DNA of 6,550 bases from Acetobacteraceae bacterium (GCA_027323595.1 DAHWBL010000069.1:1-6550); one strand, 5' to 3'. Shown: positions 1-5,900, counted from the first letter of the stretch. The notes: generated from the letters alone by a model not told the origin. Numbers and translations: made by a program.

Positions 1-716
1 GACACCGCCAGCACCACCGGACCCAGCATCAGCACCCGCACCAGCTTGACCAGCGTGCCGATCTGCATCGCCAGCGCGCCCACCGGGGCGGTCGCCGCCA
101 GCACCTGCGGCACCGCATAGACCATCAGCCCGGCCAGCACGCCGTAGGCATAGCTGGACATGCCGAGCGCCACCATCAGCAGCGGCAGCCCCAGCACCAC
201 CGCCACGCCGAGAACCGCGGTGAAGGCGATGGCACCGGCCACGTCCTCGGGGTGGGCGTCGATCGCGGGTGCCACCGCGGCGATGGCCGAATTGCCGCAG
301 ATCGAATTGCCGCAGGCGACCAGCACCGCCATGCGCGAGGTGAGGCCGAAAATGCGGCCGATGGCGTAGGCGATCAGCAGCGACAGCGTGACCACCCCGG
401 CGATGCCGGCCAGCAGCCAGGGGCCGGCGGCGGCCACCGCCCGCGGGCTCACCGCCGCCCCCAGCAGCGCCACCGCGATCTCCAGCAGCAGCTTGCCGCT
501 GAAGCCGATGCCTGGCCGCCAGCGCGGGCCGGGTGTCCAGGCGGTGCGCACGGCGGTGCCGAGCAGGATCGCCATGACCAGCGCCTCGACATAGGCCTGG
601 CCGGTCAGCGCGCGCTCGGCCTGGGCGAGCAGGATCGCCCCGACCGTCACCGCGGCGCACAGCGCCACGCCTGGCGCGAGGCTTCTTACCAGGGACACAT
701 GGACGAATCGCGGCAT
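1..716 (-). CDS. yeiH: YeiH-family putative sulfate exporter, 3' end cut by window edge
   Basis: Reading the minus strand from ATG at 716 gives 238 uninterrupted codons running off position 1. About two thirds of a family whose members are usually around 330-350 residues is therefore present. The protein is almost entirely hydrophobic, with successive membrane segments (for example residues about 13-31, 42-55, 76-92, 98-118, 160-182 and 187-205). Between them lies the family-diagnostic stretch ACGNSICGNSAIAAVAP, residues about 134-150, followed by an AIDAHPED-type loop. This Gly/Asn/Ser-rich repeat is characteristic of the UPF0324/YeiH family (Cons_hypoth698), annotated as putative sulfate exporters; the real substrate is poorly established. 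The inner membrane location is inferred. The start is supported by GGAG at 728-725, eight bases upstream. A GTG at 722 in the same frame is possible but sits too close to that site. The divergent LysR-type gene is the usual neighbour and the probable regulator. The family call is firm and the substrate is not. Confidence 0.9.
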   Translation of the reverse strand, partial: MPRFVHVSLVRSLAPGVALCAAVTVGAILLAQAERALTGQAYVEALVMAILLGTAVRTAWTPGPRWRPGIGFSGKLLLEIAVALLGAAVSPRAVAAAGPWLLAGIAGVVTLSLLIAYAIGRIFGLTSRMAVLVACGNSICGNSAIAAVAPAIDAHPEDVAGAIAFTAVLGVAVVLGLPLLMVALGMSSYAYGVLAGLMVYAVPQVLAATAPVGALAMQIGTLVKLVRVLMLGPVVLAV

Positions 717-885
717 GGGCACTGCTCCGAAAGGGTCGGTCCGAAAGAGCTGGTCCGTAAGGGCCGGTGTGGGTCGGCTGGCTCGACATGGGGCAGGCCG
801 GGGGTATAACTCAAATACATATTTACCATGTAACCATGGTAAAAAGTTATATTGTCGCGAAACCCCGTCCGGGAGCCGCCGCGCC
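717..885. promoter_or_regulatory. Divergent yeiH/lysR intergenic region with AT-rich inverted repeats
   Basis: This 169-base gap separates the divergent transporter and LysR genes. Its core, roughly 804-856, is conspicuously AT-rich against the GC-rich flanks. It holds a perfect inverted repeat, TTACCATG (823-830) and CATGGTAA (835-842), with a 4-base spacer. A second pair, TATAACT (805-811) and AGTTATA (845-851), encloses the first, although the two centres differ by about 4.5 bases. LysR regulators typically bind imperfect dyads in exactly this position and control both the divergent gene and themselves, so this is the likely operator. A possible plus-strand promoter for the regulator is TTTACC (822-827) with AGTTAT (845-850) at 17-bp spacing. 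This is a weak match. The minus-strand promoter could not be fixed. Confidence 0.6.
823..842. repeat. Perfect 8-bp inverted repeat, candidate LysR operator
   Basis: TTACCATG and its exact reverse complement CATGGTAA are separated by TAAC. The pair lies midway between two divergent genes and overlaps the candidate -35 of the regulator gene. The location fits an autoregulatory LysR binding site. The symmetry is seen directly; the binding role is inferred. Confidence 0.55.
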
Positions 886-1803
886 ATGGCCCTGCCCCTG
901 CATCTGCTGCGTCTGTTCACCCAGGTCGCCGAGGCCGCGTCGTTCTCGCGCGCCGCGGACCGGCTGCATATCAGCCAGCCGGCGGTCTCCAAGGGGGTGC
1001 GCGATCTGGAGCGCCAGCTCGGCGTGGTGCTGCTCGACCGGCGCAGCGACGGCGTGCAGACCACCGAGGCGGGGGCGGCGCTGCTGACCCATGCGCGCGA
1101 GATATTCGCCTCCGAGCGCGCCGCCGAGGCCGAGCTGCGCGCCATGCTGGGGCTCGCGCAGGGCAGTCTGGGCGTCGGCGCCAGCACCACCATCGCCACC
1201 TACCACATCGCCAGCCCGCTCGCCGCGTTTCGCGCCCGCCATCCGGGGGTGAGCCTGCGGCTGGTCAGCGCCAACACCCGCGACGTGCTGGAGCTGCTGC
1301 TGCGGCGCGAACTGGATGTCGCGCTGGTCGAGGGGCCGGTGGAGGAGCCGCGCGTCGCGCAGGTGCCGTGGCGGCGCGAGGCGATGGCGCTGATCGCCGC
1401 GCCCGCGCACCGGCTGGCGCGGCGCGGCGGCAAGGTGGGCGCGCACGATCTGGCCGACGAGCTGGTGATCCTGCGCGAGCCCGGTTCGGGCACCCGCGAG
1501 GTGGCGCTGGCGGCGCTGGCCGCGCTCGGGCCGGTGCCTGGCCAGCAGTTGGAGGTGGGCAGCACCGAGGCGATCAAGCAACTGGTGGCGGCGGGGCTGG
1601 GCGTTGCCATCGTCTCGAAGGTTGCCGCCGCCGACCAGATCGCGCTGGGTCGGCTGGTGGTGCTGCCGATGCAGGGTGGTGAGGTGGGGCGGATGCTCAG
1701 CCGGCTGCGTCTGATCGGGCGGCGGGCGAGCCCGGCGGCGATGGTGTTCGAGGCGTTGCTCGACACGGCGGGCGAAATCGGGGCGGCGGGCGAAGCTGGC
1801 TGA
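886..1803 (+). CDS. LysR-family transcriptional regulator, YeiE-like
   Basis: The product is a 305-residue regulator, the normal LysR length. Residues about 4-63 form the N-terminal winged helix-turn-helix, with the typical ASFSRAADRLHISQPAVSKG recognition region (18-37) and a LERQLGVVLLDRR segment. A linker helix follows at about 64-92, and then a periplasmic-binding-protein-like effector domain to about residue 295. Effector-domain motifs ASTTIATYHIA (99-109), VALVEGP (145-151), ILREPGSGTRE (195-205) and STEAIKQLVAAGLGVAIVS (226-244) match what I recall of E. coli YeiE, the regulator next to yeiH. YeiE has been linked to sulfite sensing, which would suit an anion exporter, but the ligand here is inference. 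The ATG at 886 is chosen because it places the HTH at the usual distance and has GGGAG at 871-875. The frame stays open upstream to 715, but that extension has no domain content and would run through the operator. It is transcribed away from the transporter gene. Confidence 0.92.
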   Translation: MALPLHLLRLFTQVAEAASFSRAADRLHISQPAVSKGVRDLERQLGVVLLDRRSDGVQTTEAGAALLTHAREIFASERAAEAELRAMLGLAQGSLGVGASTTIATYHIASPLAAFRARHPGVSLRLVSANTRDVLELLLRRELDVALVEGPVEEPRVAQVPWRREAMALIAAPAHRLARRGGKVGAHDLADELVILREPGSGTREVALAALAALGPVPGQQLEVGSTEAIKQLVAAGLGVAIVSKVAAADQIALGRLVVLPMQGGEVGRMLSRLRLIGRRASPAAMVFEALLDTAGEIGAAGEAG

Positions 1804-1848
1804 TGCGCGCCGGTTTGCGCGGGCGACGATCCGCTCTACAAGCTTTCG

Positions 1849-1870
1849 GGCCGCGCGATCGCGTGCGGCC
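1849..1870 (+). other. Short GC-rich dyad downstream of lysR
   Basis: GGCCGC (1849-1854) pairs with GCGGCC (1865-1870) around a loop that itself contains the palindrome CGCGATCGCG (1854-1863). It lies in the 108-base gap between the regulator and the amidohydrolase. No T-tract follows, so it is at most a weak or Rho-assisted terminator, and in DNA this GC-rich it may be chance. Confidence 0.2.
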
Positions 1871-1911
1871 GTTCGCCGTTGTCGGCAACCGCCAGGGGGA
1901 GGTCCAATTCG

Positions 1912-2931
1912 ATGCGCTACATCGACGCGTTCAATCATTTTTTTCCGCAAGGCCTGTGGGACCGCATGCTCGCCTCCGAGGGGGCGGCGCGCGACATCGG
2001 CAAGCGCATGCGCAACATCCCGGCGATCTTCGATCTGGATCGGCGGTTGCAGGTGATGGATATGTTCAGCCAGCACGAATACAGCCAGGTGCTGTCGCTG
2101 GGCATGCCGCCGCTGGACGCGATGGCGAGCCCCGAGGAATGTCCGCAATTCGCCCGGCTGGGCAATGACGGGCTGGCCGAGCTGTGCGTGCGCCATCCCG
2201 ATCGCTTCCCCGGCTATCTCGCCTCGCTGCCGATGAACAATCCGGCCGCCGCGGCCAAGGAGGCCGAGCGTGTGCTGGCGCCGGGTGGCGCGGTGGGGCT
2301 GCAACTGCACACCAATGTCGGCGGGCTGCCGCTCGATGACGAGCGGTTTTATCCGATCTTCGAGATCGCGGCGAAGCATGACCGCCCGGTGTTCCTGCAT
2401 CCGTCGCGCGGCGCGGACTTCCCTGATTACCTGTCCGAGAACAAATCCAAATACGAGATCTGGTGGACGTTCGGCTGGCCGTACGAGACCTCCACCGCGA
2501 TGGCGCGGCTGGTGTTCTCGGGCATCATGGACAAGCTGCCGGAACTGAAGGTGCTGGCGCATCATTTGGGCGCGATGGTGCCGTTCTTCGAGGGGCGCGT
2601 GGGGCCTGGCTGGGACCAGCTCGGCAAGCGCACCACCGATGAGGATTACGGCGCGGTGCTGCGCGGGCTGAAGAAGCGCCCGCTCGATTACTTCAAGGAT
2701 TTCTATGCCGACAGCGCGGTGTTCGGGTCGCGCTCGGCCACCGTCTGCGGGCTCGATTTCTATGGCGCCGACAAGGTGCTGTTCGCGTCCGACTGCCCGT
2801 TCGATCCGGAGGGCGGGCCTGGCTATATCCGCGACACCATCGCGATCATCGAGAGCCTGACGCTGTCGGACGCGGATCGTAACAAGATCTGCCACGGCAA
2901 CGCGGTGAAACTGTTCCGCCTGGCGAAGTAG
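1912..2931 (+). CDS. Amidohydrolase 2 / ACMSD-like metal-dependent hydrolase or decarboxylase
   Basis: The product is a 339-residue cytosolic TIM-barrel protein of the amidohydrolase-related family that includes ACMSD (aminocarboxymuconate-semialdehyde decarboxylase) and aromatic-acid decarboxylases. Visible landmarks are the strand-1 motif YIDAFNHFFP (3-12), strand-5 FLHPSRG (His163), the WTFGWPYETSTAMARLVFSG block (185-204), LAHHLGAMVPFFEGR (215-229, His217/His218) and FASDCPF (Asp294) near the C-terminus. In ACMSD the metal is held by HxH, a mid-barrel His and a late Asp, with a further His as acid/base. Here the HxH becomes F7-N-H9, so one metal ligand is missing while the others remain. 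The ATG at 1912 is preferred over a TTG at 1879 because GGGGGAGG at 1895-1902 lies nine bases before it and the barrel begins at once. The 108-base gap to the LysR gene allows a separate promoter. Substrate and reaction (hydrolysis versus decarboxylation) cannot be told from sequence. Confidence 0.88.
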   Translation: MRYIDAFNHFFPQGLWDRMLASEGAARDIGKRMRNIPAIFDLDRRLQVMDMFSQHEYSQVLSLGMPPLDAMASPEECPQFARLGNDGLAELCVRHPDRFPGYLASLPMNNPAAAAKEAERVLAPGGAVGLQLHTNVGGLPLDDERFYPIFEIAAKHDRPVFLHPSRGADFPDYLSENKSKYEIWWTFGWPYETSTAMARLVFSGIMDKLPELKVLAHHLGAMVPFFEGRVGPGWDQLGKRTTDEDYGAVLRGLKKRPLDYFKDFYADSAVFGSRSATVCGLDFYGADKVLFASDCPFDPEGGPGYIRDTIAIIESLTLSDADRNKICHGNAVKLFRLAK

Positions 2932-2937
2932 CCACGG

Positions 2938-2968
2938 CCATGCGGGCGGGGATTTCCCGCCCGCATGG
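2938..2968 (+). terminator. 13-bp perfect hairpin after amidohydrolase, no clear U-tract
   Basis: CCATGCGGGCGGG (2938-2950) pairs perfectly with CCCGCCCGCATGG (2956-2968) around a 5-base GATTT loop, beginning seven bases after the amidohydrolase stop. The stem is very stable. The downstream sequence (TGCCGGCTGGTTGTTG) has only scattered Ts and no proper U-tract. It is therefore either an atypical intrinsic terminator, common in high-GC genomes, or a 3'-end stabilising hairpin. It separates the amidohydrolase from the polysaccharide genes. Confidence 0.65.
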
Positions 2969-2981
2969 TGCCGGCTGGTTG

Positions 2982-3010
2982 TTGCCCTGCACGGGGCCGG
3001 CGGAATAGAC
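2982..3010 (+). promoter_or_regulatory. Weak candidate promoter for the dehydrogenase-glycosyltransferase pair
   Basis: TTGCCC (2982-2987) resembles a -35 and ATAGAC (3005-3010) stands 17 bases downstream as a poor -10. This follows the terminator-like hairpin and would give a leader of about 50 bases. The matches are modest, and the claim rests mostly on the need for a promoter between the hairpin and the next gene. Confidence 0.22.
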
Positions 3011-3065
3011 AATGCCACCGCCGCCGCGACGGCCGCGCGGTGGTGAGCGGAAGGCGGGCAGGGTC

Positions 3066-4382
3066 ATGCGAATCTCCATCCTTGGCATCGGCTATGTCGG
3101 CGCGGTCGCCTGCGGGTGCCTCGCGCGGATGGGCCACGAGGTTATTGGCGTCGATGTGTCCGCCGCCAAGGTGGCGCTGCTGGCCGCCGGCAAATCGCCG
3201 ATCGTCGAGGCGGAGATCGAGCAGATCATTGCCGACGCGGTGGCGGCGGGGCGTCTGACCGCCACCACCGACGTCGCCGCGGCGATCGCCGCCACCGAAT
3301 TATCCTTCATCTGCGTGGGCACGCCCTCCGCGCCGGACGGCGCGACCTCGATGCTGGCCATCGACGAGGTGGCCGGGCAGATCGGCCGGGCGCTGCGTGA
3401 CAAGGCGGGCGCGCATGTGGTGGTGATGCGCTCCACCGTGCCGCCGGGCACCGGGCAGGACCGGGTGATCCCGCTGCTGGAGCGCTCCTCTGGCCGCCGG
3501 CTCGGCGAGGGGCTGTTCTATTATTCCAACCCCGAATTCCTGCGCGAGGGCACCGCGGTGGCGGATTTCCATGCGCCGCCCTTCACCCTGATCGGCGCGC
3601 CCGAGGGCGATGACGGCGCGGCGCTGCGCGCGCTCTATGCGCCGATCCCTGGCGCGGTGCATGTCATGCCCTATCGCACCGCCGAGAGCGTGAAATTCCT
3701 CTCCAACGCCTACCACGCGGTCAAGCTCGCCTTCGCCAACGAGGCGGGCGGCATTCTGGCGGCCTATGGGGTGGACGCGCCGGAGGCGTTCCGGCTGTTC
3801 TGCGAGGACCGGGTGCTCAACATCTCGCCGGCCTATCTGCGGCCGGGCTTCGCCTTTGGCGGCTCGTGCCTGCCCAAGGATGTGCGCAGCTTCACCGCGC
3901 TGGCCAGCAAGCGCGGCATCGCGGCACCCTTCCTGGGCCAGCTCATGGCCAGCAACCAGGCGGTGGTGGACCGCGCCTTCGAGATGATCGCGGCCCAGGG
4001 GCGGCAGAAGGTCGCGCTCTATGGACTGGCGTTCAAGCCGGGCACCGACGATTTGCGCGAAAGCCCGTTCGTGCTGCTTGCCGAACGATTGATCGGGCGT
4101 GGCTTCGAGCTCGCGATCTTTGACCGGTTCGTGCAGGTGGCGCGGCTGACCGGGGCCAACAAGGCCTATATCGACCGCGAGATCCCGCATCTGGAAAAGC
4201 TGCTGGTCGATGACCCGGCGCGCGCGGCGCAGGGGGCTGGCATCATCGTCGCGGGGCACCTGGCGCGGCCCGATCGCCCGGCGCTGCTTGGTGTGCTGGA
4301 CCGGCAGTTCGTGCTCGACCTGGCCAACATCGCCGAGCTGCGCGGCCATCCTTCCATCCGCTACCAGGGTTTGTGCTGGTGA
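3066..4382 (+). CDS. algD: AlgD-like GDP-mannose 6-dehydrogenase (UDP-Glc/GDP-Man dehydrogenase family)
   Basis: The product is a 438-residue NAD-dependent enzyme that performs a four-electron oxidation of a nucleotide sugar at C6. The AlgD reaction is GDP-mannose to GDP-mannuronate. The N-terminal Rossmann domain opens with MRISILGIGYVGAVACGCLA (1-20), GHEVIGVD (23-30), KSPIVE (43-48) and FICVGTPS (81-88). The central domain has STVPPGT (123-129), NPEFLRE (155-161), Lys210, Asn214, His217 and the catalytic-cysteine loop PGFAFGGSCLPKDVR (260-274, Cys268). The C-terminal domain has LAFKPGTDDLRESP (321-334), ELAIFDR (348-354) and ends in GLCW. The cysteine position, the TDDLRESP block, the GANK-Y-I segment and the final GxCW ending all match Pseudomonas AlgD as I recall it, better than generic UDP-glucose dehydrogenases. 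The ATG at 3066 starts the Rossmann strand directly; an in-frame ATG at 3012 would add an implausible Pro/Arg-rich leader. GGAAGG (3049-3054) is a weak ribosome site. The stop overlaps the next gene's start. UDP-sugar specificity remains possible. Confidence 0.85.
   Translation: MRISILGIGYVGAVACGCLARMGHEVIGVDVSAAKVALLAAGKSPIVEAEIEQIIADAVAAGRLTATTDVAAAIAATELSFICVGTPSAPDGATSMLAIDEVAGQIGRALRDKAGAHVVVMRSTVPPGTGQDRVIPLLERSSGRRLGEGLFYYSNPEFLREGTAVADFHAPPFTLIGAPEGDDGAALRALYAPIPGAVHVMPYRTAESVKFLSNAYHAVKLAFANEAGGILAAYGVDAPEAFRLFCEDRVLNISPAYLRPGFAFGGSCLPKDVRSFTALASKRGIAAPFLGQLMASNQAVVDRAFEMIAAQGRQKVALYGLAFKPGTDDLRESPFVLLAERLIGRGFELAIFDRFVQVARLTGANKAYIDREIPHLEKLLVDDPARAAQGAGIIVAGHLARPDRPALLGVLDRQFVLDLANIAELRGHPSIRYQGLCW
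4364..4382 (+). promoter_or_regulatory. GTGA stop/start overlap and internal ribosome site
   Basis: The dehydrogenase stop TGA (4380-4382) overlaps the GTG start at 4379, giving the classic four-base GTGA junction of translationally coupled genes. AGGG at 4366-4369 is nine bases before this GTG but only three before an alternative in-frame GTG at 4373, so 4379 is preferred. Confidence 0.7.
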
Positions 4383-5602
4383 GCAGCCGGCCGCGGCTGC
4401 TGTTCGTCAGCCCGCGCTATCTGTTTCCGCTCGACCAGGGTGGCAAGATTCGCACCGCCAACATATTGCGCGGGCTGCGCGGCGGGGCGTTTGACATCAC
4501 GCTGGCAAGCCCGGTGCCGGCGGCGGTGGCGCACAGCCAGGCCGAGATCGACGCGATCTGCGACCGGTTCATTTCCTGGCCGGCGCCGCATGTCGGCACG
4601 CCCGGCCGGGTGGCGATGCTGGCGGACCGGCTGCCGGTCGCCGTGGCGTCCGACCGGTCTGCCGCCGGGGCGGGGCTGGTGGCGCGCGCGCTCGCCGACA
4701 CCGACCTGCTGCTCGCCGATTTTCCGCACAGCGTGCCGCTGTTGCCCGCCGGTGGCTGGCCGGCCTCGGTGATGTTCACCCACAATGTGGAGGCGGAGAT
4801 TTTCGCCCGCCATGCCGAGGTGGCGCGCGGGGTGATGCGGCTGGTGTGGCGGCAGCAGGCGCGCAAGATGCGCCGGTTCGAGGCCGCGGCGCTGGCGCGC
4901 TTCACCTCGGTCATCGCGGTCAGCCGGCGCGACGCGGACGCGCTGGCGGCGGCGTACGGGCTGGGCGATGTGGCGGTGATCGATACCGGGGTGGACCTGG
5001 ATTTTCACGCCTTCCAGCCGCCCAACCCGCCGCCGGCGCCGGGCGGGGGCACCATCGTCTTCACCGGGGCGATGGATTGGCGGGCCAACATCGACGGCAT
5101 CGAGTTCCTGATGAACGAGGTGTGGCCGGTGCTGACGCGCAGCCATCCGGGCGCGCGGGCGCTGATCGTGGGGCGCAACCCGCAGCCCGCGCTGGTCGAG
5201 GCGGCCAGGGCGCGCGGGGTGGATTTCGATTTCACCGGCTATGTGGACGACATACGTCCGTATGTGGCGCGCGGAGATGTGTATATCATTCCGCTGCGGG
5301 TCGGCTCGGGCACGCGGATCAAGGCGTTCGAGGCGATGGCGTCGGGGCGGCCGGTGGTGTCCACCACGCTGGGGGTGGAGGGGCTGGATGTGACGCCTGG
5401 CACCCATTTCATGCGCGCCGACAGCGCCGGGGAATTCGCCGCGGCGATCGCCGGGCTGTTGGACGACGCCGGGCGCGCGCGCGCGATGGCGGCCGCGGCG
5501 CGGCGGCTGGTCGAGGAGCGCTTCAGCTGGTCGGTGGTGGCGCGGCAGTTCGAGGAAATCTGCCTGCGCGCGCTGCGGCCGGCGCGCGGCGTTACAAAGT
5601 AA
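4379..5602 (+). CDS. GT4-family glycosyltransferase (group 1, GT-B fold)
   Basis: The product is a 407-residue GT-B glycosyltransferase. The N-terminal acceptor domain opens with LLFVSPRYLFPLDQGGKIRT (7-26), the Gly-rich loop usual in GT4 enzymes. It continues through TLASP (41-45), THNVEAEIFAR (134-144) and a basic helix (about 155-175) to VIAVSRRDADAL (178-189). After IDTGVDLDFH (201-210) comes a Pro/Gly-rich linker, PPNPPPAPGGG (214-224). The donor domain then has IVFTGAMDWRANIDGIEFL (226-244), FTGYVDDIRPY (285-295) and the nucleotide-sugar site VGSGTRIKAFEAMASGRPVV (308-327; Arg313, Lys315 and Glu318) followed by GVEGL (332-336). This clade includes enzymes annotated as sugar transferases of exopolysaccharide clusters. 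No membrane segment is seen, so it probably acts at the cytoplasmic membrane face on a lipid-linked acceptor. Coupling to the AlgD-like enzyme suggests that both serve one glycan and that the donor could be a GDP-sugar; this is inference. Its 3' end overlaps the convergent BLUF gene by 11 bases. Confidence 0.9.
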   Translation: MSSRPRLLFVSPRYLFPLDQGGKIRTANILRGLRGGAFDITLASPVPAAVAHSQAEIDAICDRFISWPAPHVGTPGRVAMLADRLPVAVASDRSAAGAGLVARALADTDLLLADFPHSVPLLPAGGWPASVMFTHNVEAEIFARHAEVARGVMRLVWRQQARKMRRFEAAALARFTSVIAVSRRDADALAAAYGLGDVAVIDTGVDLDFHAFQPPNPPPAPGGGTIVFTGAMDWRANIDGIEFLMNEVWPVLTRSHPGARALIVGRNPQPALVEAARARGVDFDFTGYVDDIRPYVARGDVYIIPLRVGSGTRIKAFEAMASGRPVVSTTLGVEGLDVTPGTHFMRADSAGEFAAAIAGLLDDAGRARAMAAAARRLVEERFSWSVVARQFEEICLRALRPARGVTK

Positions 5603-5882
5603 AGGCGCGCCCGCTCACCGGGCGGTCGAGCAGGATGGTGAGGCCGGTGTGGCGTGGATCATCCTTGATCACGCCGAGCAGTTTGCCCACCGTTTCGGCC
5701 GGCCCCTCCAGCACATGGACGAACTGCCCGTCGAAATAATGCAGCCGGCCGCTGACGCCGCGCGTGTGGTTGCGCGAGGCGCAGAGCAGTTCGAGCATCT
5801 TCAGTGCGGACGGAGAGAAAGAGACAGCCGCGCGAGAGCGGTAGACCACACAACGCAAGGTTGCCGAGGTGGGCGAGTTCAT
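5592..5882 (-). CDS. Short BLUF-domain protein, truncated and with a variant flavin pocket
   Basis: The product is a 96-residue protein (100 if GTG at 5894 is used) that is almost only a BLUF domain, a flavin-binding blue-light sensor. In numbering from 5894, the domain runs from LRCVVYRSRA (13-22), through SRNHTRGVSGRLHYFDGQF (40-58) and VHVLEGP (59-65), to DDPRHTGLTILLDRPV (78-93). Aligned without gaps to AppA, as I recall it, Tyr18 equals Tyr21 and Asn42 equals Asn45. The essential Gln63, however, is His60 (codon CAT, 5720-5718). The protein ends RAFTL exactly where AppA continues into the Trp104/Met106 strand, so beta-5 is absent. Typical short BLUF proteins have about 140 residues with a C-terminal helical cap, also missing here. 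ATG at 5882 is chosen because GTGGA lies seven bases upstream (5894-5890); GTG 5894 and ATG 5888 are alternatives. It converges on the glycosyltransferase gene. It may be a non-photochemical derivative, a flavin or protein-interaction module, or a decaying gene. Confidence 0.78.
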   Translation of the reverse strand: MNSPTSATLRCVVYRSRAAVSFSPSALKMLELLCASRNHTRGVSGRLHYFDGQFVHVLEGPAETVGKLLGVIKDDPRHTGLTILLDRPVSGRAFTL

Positions 5883-5900
5883 GCACATATCCACTCAAAA

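Noticed and set aside
252..809. Plus-strand open frame opposite the YeiH-type gene
   Set aside because: The minus strand encodes the diagnostic YeiH motif and membrane segments, while the plus frame is Gly/Arg/His-rich without features.
715..885. N-terminal extension of the LysR gene to the upstream start at 715
   Set aside because: It would run through the candidate operator and add 57 residues with no domain before the normal HTH. ATG 886 has a ribosome site and standard spacing.
2976..2991. Sigma-54-like GG-N10-GC element (GG 2977-2978, GC 2989-2990) before the dehydrogenase gene
   Set aside because: Only the invariant GG/GC and a few -12 bases match; the TGGCAC block does not. Chance matches are common in GC-rich DNA.
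847..3018. A 723-codon open frame on the minus strand, antisense to the regulator and amidohydrolase genes
   Set aside because: Its product is His/Arg/Gln/Ala-rich with no recognisable domain. Both plus-strand genes are clear family members with good ribosome sites, and long antisense frames are expected in high-GC coding DNA.
3012..3065. Upstream ATG start (3012) for the dehydrogenase
   Set aside because: It would add an 18-residue Pro/Arg/Gly leader before a Rossmann strand that normally begins at the first residues of AlgD-type enzymes.
3300..4349. Minus-strand open frame of 349 codons opposite the AlgD-like gene
   Set aside because: It is low-complexity, Arg/His/Gln-rich and without a fold signature. 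It mirrors the third-position bias of the real gene.
4361..5407. Minus-strand open frame of 348 codons opposite the glycosyltransferase
   Set aside because: It shows the same antisense compositional pattern and no family motif.
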